Source of the DNA: Temnothorax longispinosus | Lineage: Eukaryota; Arthropoda; Insecta; Hymenoptera; Formicidae | Assembly (NCBI RefSeq): GCF_030848805.1 | Contig: NC_092366.1 | Span: forward strand, 14,698,620 to 14,762,619 | Reading direction: 5' to 3' | Length of the DNA: 64,000 bases | Part shown: piece by piece, positions 54,210 through 64,000 of the stretch | How the letters are laid out: each line of letters opens with the position of its first letter | Position numbering within the stretch: position 1 is the first letter of the stretch | Program-made: the position numbers and the translations under genes | The notes under the pieces: model-generated | What the model saw: the letters and a program-made list of their open reading frames with translations, nothing else | Told to the model about the DNA's origin: nothing | The model's database searches: none

Positions 54210-54639
54210 CATATATTACGATTATTTTATAGATATAGTAGCTAATCTTTTTTTTCCGTGATATGTTCGCGGATCAAAATTAAACTAAATCGCAAAGATA
54301 AAAATATAAAGAAATGTTCGCGAGGTGAAAACAGAGAGATAGATTTATGCATGAAAAATAATCAAGAATACCGCCATTGAAATAAAGTTCAAATTCTTTA
54401 AGGTTTTAAGACGTTCTATTTTACTGACTTCATAGCCAGCCTGTTCCGTCGATTTAATTAACGTTTAATAGGATATTATTGCATGAAAATAATTCATTAA
54501 ATTAAAAATAACTAATTAACTATTATGTTGATTGGATTTTACTGAGACATGAAATGAAAGAAAAGGAGGGGGAGAAACTCTTCGAGTTTAAACGAAGAAA
54601 ATGCTACAAGTTCAAAAAGTGACAGCGAACCAACCAGTA

Positions 54640-54773
54640 GTGCGATTCTGTAACTCGTTATGCTGTAGTTATATGTTCATATAATAACAATTGCGCAGGT
54701 ATATACTATGTGGTAAAAAAGCTACGCGACAACAATATAACAATACTGCATATAACGAGTTGCAGAATCGCGG
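54640..54773. mobile_element. Small TIR element
   Basis: GTGCGATTCTGTAACTCGTTAT and ATAACGAGTTGCAGAATCGCG are inverted over about 22 bp; about 134 bp in all. Non-coding. Confidence 0.65.
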
Positions 54774-55571
54774 CCCAGATCCGTAACAGTGACGAAAACG
54801 GGAATCAAAGGTCGACAAGTTAGACTCGCGATAACGCCAACGACTACCGCGAAATGCCGACGCGACGCCGATCGACCAAAACCCGTGATAGCGAAAACGA
54901 GAAAATAATACACAGTTCGAAAATTTGTGTTAAATAAATCATATAAACATGGAGTGTTAAATGATAACACCGATACTATGTTAATATTTCAACAGAAAAG
55001 AAATGTAATTTTGATCGTAATTTGAAGTTAATTGGGTGTACAATTAACATAACTTTTATGTTGATTAACATACAATACATGTTTCTTTTTTACATTTTAG
55101 AAATCTAACAATTCTTTTATACGTCGAGACGCGTCAAGACTATGTCGAAATCATACGCGCGATTATTCCCACTTTTGTTATAAAGTAAAATCAACACTCC
55201 TTTTCTGTAAATCCCCACTCCTTTTAACACATTTAATAAATACGTGCAAATTGTGTGTAACTTTAATATATTTTTTATATTGTTTTAATAATTTTACATT
55301 TTATATTTGTTAAGATCAATTAAAATATCAGACATATGTTAAATATACACATGTATGTGTTGATTACTCTACACAAAGACTTTAACCAGCAGATTTTTTC
55401 ACAAAAATTTTCCAACAGTGTACGACTCCGCCGACAAAGTCAGCTAACCCGAAATACAGAAGTGAAGATGGTTGGATTAAAAAATTAAAATATATTTAAA
55501 AAATTGAGAGTCTGATAGCTCATTTGAGAAAAAAGAAAAATAATAATAATAAGACTTACTATTTATTGATG

Positions 55572-56670
55572 TGTTAAGTTCTATTTATGTGGCTGGATCT
55601 TTTTGAGGTTTTGTGGGTAGAGGTGGCTTTCGTCGATACTCGATGAGTTTAAGTTCGCGCACAGAATTTAACTTGAAACTTAATTTAAGTACGCGGTAAT
55701 ATTTGCGAATGAAAGAGACGGGAAATGAACTGAACTAAAGAAATGAACCAGTGGGAAACTGAACTGAAGAGGTAGCGGAGTTAAACTAAAGATCTGAAGA
55801 GGAACTGAAGATGTGAAGAGGAGAGGCTGAACTAAGAGATTAATCGGTTGAAGAGAGAGTGAACTAAGAGAGCGAGTTTCGCGGATTATATAGGTAGGTT
55901 TAAGGGGTAGATTTCGTCGTAGAATGTGCCAGTTTTCATTTCGAGTATTTTGGTTGGTAGGATGTTTCCATCCAGGATGTAAGTTTGAATTTTCGCCTAT
56001 CCATTGGCGAGCTAGGTAGAGTTATCGATTTTTACGGCTGCCTATTGGCGAGTCGTAAAAGGCCTTCACCGTCTTATTTTGGAGGTTCAAGCTATCACTT
56101 CTTCCAGTGACTCATCCAGTTTTTCGATTATTACCGGTTTCTCTTTTATTAAAGTTCTTGGTCCTCGATTTATCTCGCGGCTCTGTTTTTGTGATAACAG
56201 ACAACGCGTAGTCTTATATATTTTTTGTTGGTTTAAATGTATATAGAAAATTCTGTTATATGCTTATAACGTTACAGGATTTTCAGAAACACACGTGCCG
56301 GACTCCGTTTTTATGTATCAAAAAACATTTTTGCACGTGCAGTTCTTGGATTCAATTTAATAAAATTTTTTGTTAAACCTTGGCGCGCCCGCACTGTGTC
56401 GTCAGGCTTATAGTCGTAGATCAGACAAAGTTGATAAAAACATAGTCGTGTATTGTCTGGTTGGTATTTCGTCATCTAGAAATTTCCTCTCGATTTCTCG
56501 ATCTTTTTTAGTCACGTGAGCAAACGTGAAGGAAAAAGTAAGAAATAACGATAGGAAAATTTGAAACGTGTCGAGATCGGTTTCCACTTATTCTAATCTT
56601 AGAGGCTATTTTGAACTTCTAGGAAATTTCCGTGAAAGAAGGGAAATCGTGGAATCCGCAGGACGTAACA
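55572..56670. mobile_element. Candidate solo LTR, 1.1 kb
   Basis: It begins TGTTAAGTTC and ends GGACGTAACA, giving TGTTA/TAACA ends. It is more GC-balanced than its surroundings, with purine-rich AACTGAAGAGG-type repeats (55,720-55,850) and repeated ATTGGCGAG words near 56,000. I find no matching target-site duplication, and no gag or pol is nearby. A low-confidence call. Confidence 0.35.
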
Positions 56671-57268
56671 TAGTCGTTAGTCAGTTTACGGTCTTTTCTT
56701 GCAATAGCAAGATCGCGATTTTGAGATAAGTTGCTTGTGATAACACATTGATCGCCGTTCCTTTTTCACGAGTATAGGATTGTAGGGCACTGTAATATAA
56801 TTGCCTTAAATATATACGTTCAAGGAAATTATATTCCAAAGCTATAAGCTATAGAAAATATTATAGAAACGAAGAACTTGATGGGTATTTTATTTTAAAA
56901 ATATAATAAAATATAGTTTAAAAACTTTAAATTTAAATACTTTAGTAGGAAAAAATACAGTTCTGTTCTCGCAATTATCTATAACATTAATAATTTAAAA
57001 AAAATAGATTTACATGTTATTATAATTGTGCACAATTTATATCATGTTGCAACCACTGTAAAGAACAAATTTAAATTTATTTTGACTTTCTACCTAAAAT
57101 AAATAAAGAATACATTATACATGTTCCTATAAACTATTGTTTATGGGGACATGTATAATGTATTTTTTAGTTACAATATGTAATGGTTATTTTTATTTTA
57201 TACATTAATTTGTAAATTATATGTTTTAATAAGTTAACAATATAACAAGTGAACAAGCAATTAACGCT
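56671..57268. other. AT-rich, nothing recognised
   Basis: A small inverted repeat, AATACATTATACATGTTCCT / GGACATGTATAATGTATTTT, lies at about 57,109-57,167. No coding sequence supported. Confidence 0.5.
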
Positions 57269-57536
57269 GGGAGATAATGTTATTTCCGGGGCCCCTCAAT
57301 TTGATAGGTGTATTTGATAGGTTCACCCCCGCTTACGTGTGTGCTATTTCTCTCTCTCTCTCTCTCACACTGCTAATTCTGTGTATATTATTATACTATG
57401 TGATAGATTATATAAATTGATATTCTCGAAAACTATGCATCGTAGCGCATTGTGGTTTGCGGCATTCTTTTTCTCAGCAAAAGATCTATCAAATACACCT
57501 GTCAAATTGAGAGGCCCCGGAAATAACATTCTTGCC
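57269..57536. mobile_element. TIR element E2, 268 bp
   Basis: GGGAGATAATGTTATTTCCG at the left and CCCCGGAAATAACATTCTTG at the right. A deletion derivative of E1 with the same ends (CTCAATTTGATAGGTGTATT) and the CACCCCCGCTTACGTGTGTG word. A short (CT)n tract is inside. It forms the right border of the 15.7 kb block. Confidence 0.82.
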
Positions 57537-58232
57537 AGACGCGTTTTCGAATATGATGTAAATTATAATAAACGAGAAAAATTGTATATTACTTAGAAAT
57601 CGTGCAGCATAAATAAGTACAACAGTTTAGTAATTTTAGAATTTTGGATAAGTGACACATCCCGTACAAAGAGATAATTTGTGTGACATGTTGGCCGAAA
57701 CGATAAGTCCAAACATCATTTTTACTGTTCTTAGCGAGCCATTACTCGAGGAAAGGGAAGTTAAAGAGTGCGACGAGGTCGAATGAGTATAACGACCTAT
57801 TTTATTTCAAAGTTTTACAGTTTTATTGGAATTATATAAAAATCAATATTATATTTATATTATATGTTTTCCCTTTGAATACGATAAATATAATCTTTAA
57901 TTTTATAGTCTTATAAAGTTTCTTTTTTGAGATATAATATTCGATAACTGGATTTCTACTTTTTTCTTCTAGTTATGCAACTTTCAATATAGAAAAAAGA
58001 ATACGCGCTTGGTGATGAGTGCAATATGTATTATTGCTGATCAAGGATAATCGAAACAGTAGACAAATTGGAACGTTGAAGGTAATAATATATATATATA
58101 CATATATATACATATAATTAATCTTTTTATTAAAATTAAAAAAAAATTTGTGTTGATTATTAAATTTAACTGTAGATTGCTGTGTCCGATTTGAATGCCA
58201 TTCGACAATGTTTATCGGGATTAAGATAGATG
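57537..58232 (+). pseudogene. RPGRIP1L 3' fragment, before FBXL4-D
   Basis: The right-hand continuation of 41,735-41,830. Equivalents of the last three exons are present but broken: AGTGCGACGAGGTCGAATGAGT has lost the GG|GTGAGT donor, and the next exon copy has a 3-bp insertion (ATAGAAAAAAGAATACGCG) and other indels. It is closer to the copy before B than to the one before C. Confidence 0.85.
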
Positions 58233-58385
58233 AATTGCGATAGATGATAGCAATGTGTGAGGTAAATGTTACATGAGCATTTAGATTATATTAGAAGATG
58301 ATCAAATAGAAGTCGACAGATCAATGCTCTGAATCAAAAAGAAAATTAAACTTTTAATTATATATAAAATTTTCAATTAAAATAT

Positions 58386-60482
58386 TAGGAGCGTAGAGCA
58401 ATAACATAATGTCCGTGTTAATATATTATAGTTAAAATCTACAGACGTTTCAGTTCTTTATGGGACCATTTTCAGTGTCTAATACATTTGTCGGTAAATT
58501 CGATCGCAGAGTTACAATATTAACGCATAAGTTATGTTGTGAGTGGACGGCACTGTAAAAAGTATATAAATATTTTAAGTCTATTTATAGTCAAACGAAG
58601 ATATAAAAAAATATATAAAGATTTTAAGTCTATTTCTAGTTAAACGAAGTAAGCGATTAACCTAAGTACGTACGTATATGTATTTTTCTTAATTATGCCG
58701 TGAGCCATAGCGAACATTTATAGATAAAATATATGACACTCTGTTCGACCACGAGAGAACGGTACCGTATATTGTATAGATAGAAGGGAAATGAAAGGGG
58801 GAATGAAGAAAGGCGTAGATCTCCCCCATCACTAATCATTGCCGACGTGACGTTGCATGACATCGAAAAAAAGAGCGATCCAAATATTACCATTCCATGT
58901 ACCTTTGTCATGCCCGCTCCACCAGAATGTCGATCTTATCTTAGATGTATTTAACTCGTTACATGAGAGATTGTCTTGAATTTGTTCCCTCCCCTTTAGT
59001 TCTATTTTGTCCCCACCTTTCTCCATTCCCTCTTTCATTTTCCTTCTGTCTATATAATATGTGGTAACGTGCTCTCGTGGTTGAATAGTTTGTCACATAT
59101 TTTATCTATAAATGTTTGCTATGGCTCACGGCATAAGAAAAATACATACACGTACGTACTTAGGTTGATCTCTTGCTTCGTTTGACTATAAATAGACTTA
59201 AAATCTTTATATATATATATACTAGCTGGTTACCCGGGCTTCGCCCCGGAGGACATATGTAATAAGACACGCAAATAGTCTCTCTCTCAAATACTATAAA
59301 TTGAAAAATATTACTTTTTTATCGACTGAAGTTCAATTCTGTCGTATACAATTTGAGATTCACTCAATTATTTTCTAAAAAATTGGAAAAATTTCGTAAC
59401 CAATTTCCAAAAAGATACCGGTTCCCAAAAAGATCGGTAACGAAAAACTATACAGTTTATAGCACTTCCCGGGAAATTCTACCCCTGTTTATATACAATT
59501 CTTTATAATTCGATCAATTATTTCCCGAAAAGTTCGAAAAACTTCTGATACCGATTTCCAAAAAATTCTACCCCTACTTTGTATGTACAATTCTTTGAGA
59601 TGCGATCATTCGGAACCGGTTTCCAAAAAAATTGGTAACAAAAAATAGTACACTTTATAGCATTCCCCGGGAAATTCTACCCCTACTTCATGTATAATTC
59701 TTTGAGATTCAATCAATTATGTCCCGAAAAATTAAAAAAATTAAAAAAACCGGTTTTTAAAAAGATCGGTAACAAAAACTATACACATCATAACGCTCCC
59801 CGTAAAATATACTCTACCCCTACTTCATATACAATTCTTTAAAATTCGGTCAATAAATTCCCGAAAAATTAAAAAAATTTCGGTACCAGCTTCCAAAAAG
59901 ATCGGTAACGAAAATTTATACATTTTATAGCACTCCTCGGAAAATTCTACCCCTGTTTGATCTATAATTCTTTGAGATTTAATCAATTATTTCCCGAAAA
60001 ATAGGAATAATTAAAAAATTCGGTTTCCAGAAAATCGGTAACAAAAAACTATACACATAGTGGCACTCCCCGGAAAATTATACCCCTATTTCATATACTT
60101 TTGGTAAAAATTCGATTCAGGGGTTTGGGCTGGGTGTTGATGAGTCAGTGAGTGAATGAGTCAGGACATCTTCCTTTATAGATATAGATTTATATCTTTG
60201 TTTGACTATAATAAATAGACTTAAAATTTTTATATATTTTTATACCTTTATATATTTTTACTTTGTTTGACTATAAATAGGCCCAAAATTTTTATATACT
60301 TTTTACAGTGCCGTACACTCACAACATAACTTATACGTTAATATTGTAACTCTGCAATCGAATTTACCAAAAATGTATTAAACACTGAAGATGGTCCCAT
60401 AAAGGATTGAAACGTCTGTAAATTTTAACTATAATAATATATATAACTATTAACACGGACATCTTGTTATGACTTTACGCTC
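58386..60482. mobile_element. Penelope-like remnant before FBXL4-D, with a nested element
   Basis: The same insertion as 23,811-24,642, at the same flank (AAAATATTAGGAG ... AATATTTTAATTG). The RT relic here reads on the plus strand at about 58,815-58,975 (ADVTLHDIE, IPCTF) and has lost the YVDD box. The right end keeps the hammerhead-like CTGAAGATGG...GATTGAAACG (60,385-60,412); at the left end CTGAAAATGG breaks the core. Interrupted at about 59,221-60,190. Confidence 0.75.
59221..60190. mobile_element. Nested element with internal tandem repeats
   Basis: It begins ACTAGCTGGTTACCCGGGCT followed by TCGCCCCGG and ends GTGAGTGAATGAGTCAGGAC then TTTATAGATATAGAT. The interior is about six diverged repeats of about 90-135 bp, each with TTCTACCCCT, ACAATTCTTTGAGATTCGAT and a CCAAAAAGATCGGTAAC word. 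The matching site in the B copy is uninterrupted. Such CTAGCTGGTTACCC...GAGTCAG ends occur in dispersed insect repeats, but I cannot assign a class. Confidence 0.6.
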
Positions 60483-60653
60483 TTAATATTTTAATTGATT
60501 TTTAATCCTTTGAGCCTTGTTTTTTTATATATAAAATTTTGTTCAAAATTGTCTTAATATTTTTTAATATCAAGTGACATGGTAGTGTCTCGCACCAAGT
60601 ACAGGCGCAGCGCGAGACCGCCCCGTGTATCTTTACGCGAACGGACGAGTTGC

Positions 60654-60655
<2 letters not shown>

Positions 60656-60684
<29 letters not shown>

Positions 60685-60685
60685 A
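60656..60685. repeat. (TA)n microsatellite
   Basis: About 14 TA units, inserted between CAACTA and AGTACCC of a segment that is contiguous in copy B. The following 60,690-60,810 repeats the GTGTCTCGCGCCAAG/GCGAGACGC motif a second time, a local duplication of the 3'-flank segment specific to copy D. Confidence 0.9.
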
Positions 60686-60825
60686 GTACCCAAAATTTTG
60701 AGATCAAAAGACACGGCAGTGTCTCGCGCCAAGTATACGCGCAGAGCGAGACGCACCGTGACTCATTTACGCGAACGCACGAGTTGCGAGTACCCGAGAT
60801 TTTGAGATCTCAATAACGAGTGATC

Positions 60826-63581
<2,756 letters not shown>

Positions 63582-63642
63582 ATTTTCTCTCTAAAAGGAG
63601 ACCAGATATATAGAGAATAATAATTTTTTCTTTTTTAGTATA

Positions 63643-64000
63643 GGGGAGACCGGGGTGTGTAAACTCGACACCAAGGTAAACTTGACACTATAGGCTTTTT
63701 GCCTATTTAAATCTATCGTAGAAACTTGCCTTTCTTACTCTAAATGCGTCTTTATGTGCCAGTATTATCAATAGAATTTGGTGAAATTCTGAGTTATAGT
63801 GTAATTTTTAGCGCGATATAAGCGTTTTTGATGGTGAAAAGTAATTTTTCTGATCTTTCTAAAATTTCTACTTTTTTATCGAAGTTTACTCTTGCGAACC
63901 TATATGTAAGTGATTTTGATGAGAAATTTGATGCTCTATACGAATCCGATAATAGTTTTTGCATATTTTCAAAATCTTCATGTTTTTGGAGTGACAAAAG
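63643..64000. mobile_element. GGGGCTAGTTG-family TIR element, left end (runs off window)
   Basis: AGGGGAGACCGGGGTGTGTA (63,643) at the same position relative to FBXL4-D as the element at 27,611 has to FBXL4-B. Its interior here differs (AACTCGACACC, GGTAAACTTGACAC). A short minus-strand frame (63,794-63,997) has no recognisable family. Confidence 0.65.

Larger units (their letters stand above)
41831..57536. mobile_element. 15.7 kb composite block bounded by related TIR elements
   Basis: Left outer end GGGGATAATGTATTTTCGGG, right outer end CCCCGGAAATAACATTCTTG followed by CC; these are inverted relative to each other. AG lies on both sides (41,829-41,830 and 57,537-57,538), while the A/B interval has the uninterrupted site AATAAAAAGACGCG. 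Inside: TIR element E1, an 8 kb palindrome, assorted repeats and TIR element E2. This is the layout of a composite transposon. Ectopic recombination between two separate insertions is the main alternative. Confidence 0.6.

Overview
The window is AT-rich eukaryotic DNA with short introns, long simple repeats and many small inverted-repeat transposons. Intron structure, the gene set (actin-capping protein alpha, an RPGRIP1L/fantom orthologue, an FBXL4-like F-box family) and a mariner-type terminal repeat point to an insect. Hymenoptera, perhaps an ant, is my guess, not a proof. All gene models below are manual splice models checked for GT-AG sites and reading phase.

Layout. 1-5,690: no convincing complete gene; fold-back elements, two (AT)n tracts and a 1.5 kb TIR element holding a nested TTAA-type MITE. 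5,695-7,461 (minus): actin-capping protein alpha, 3 coding exons, 289 aa. 9,802-17,674 (plus): a ciliary transition-zone gene of the RPGRIP1L family, modelled as 19 coding exons and 1,294 aa, including one GC-AG intron. It ends head-on against 18,057-20,651 (minus), an FBXL4-like gene (discoidin-like N-terminus, F-box, leucine-rich repeats; 675 aa).

From there to the right edge the window is a tandem array. The unit is the last exons of RPGRIP1L plus the whole FBXL4-like gene plus its 5' flank. There are four FBXL4-like copies: A (18,057-20,651), B (24,947-27,550), C (36,061-38,704) and D (60,826-63,581). A, B and D have full-length open splice models. C is a pseudogene. Each of B, C and D is preceded by a dead RPGRIP1L tail. 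Shared insertions show that A/C and B/D are sister pairs, so an A-B pair was probably duplicated as a block to give C-D. The A and B copies nevertheless share an identical stretch in exon 6, which suggests gene conversion.

The array is riddled with mobile DNA, and paralogous empty sites allow several insertions to be dated against each other. The most striking parts are: (1) a 3.5 kb element (27,692-31,194) whose body is inverted arrays of a 153-bp satellite and which ends in perfect-looking terminal inverted repeats; (2) a 15.7 kb block (41,831-57,536) that sits between copies C and D, bounded on both sides by related TIR elements, at a site still contiguous in the A-B interval, with an AG duplication at its outer edges; (3) inside that block, a diverged palindrome of about 8 kb (43,818-51,946) around a GC-rich centre, whose arms carry mirrored exon-like segments with splice sites; (4) Penelope-like retroelement remnants with hammerhead-ribozyme-like ends upstream of B and D.

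Functionally only three gene families are present: cytoskeletal capping (cpa), ciliary transition zone (RPGRIP1L) and ubiquitin-ligase substrate adaptors (FBXL4-like). I see no operon-like or pathway link between them; the biology of interest is structural: a young, TE-driven, converting gene array.
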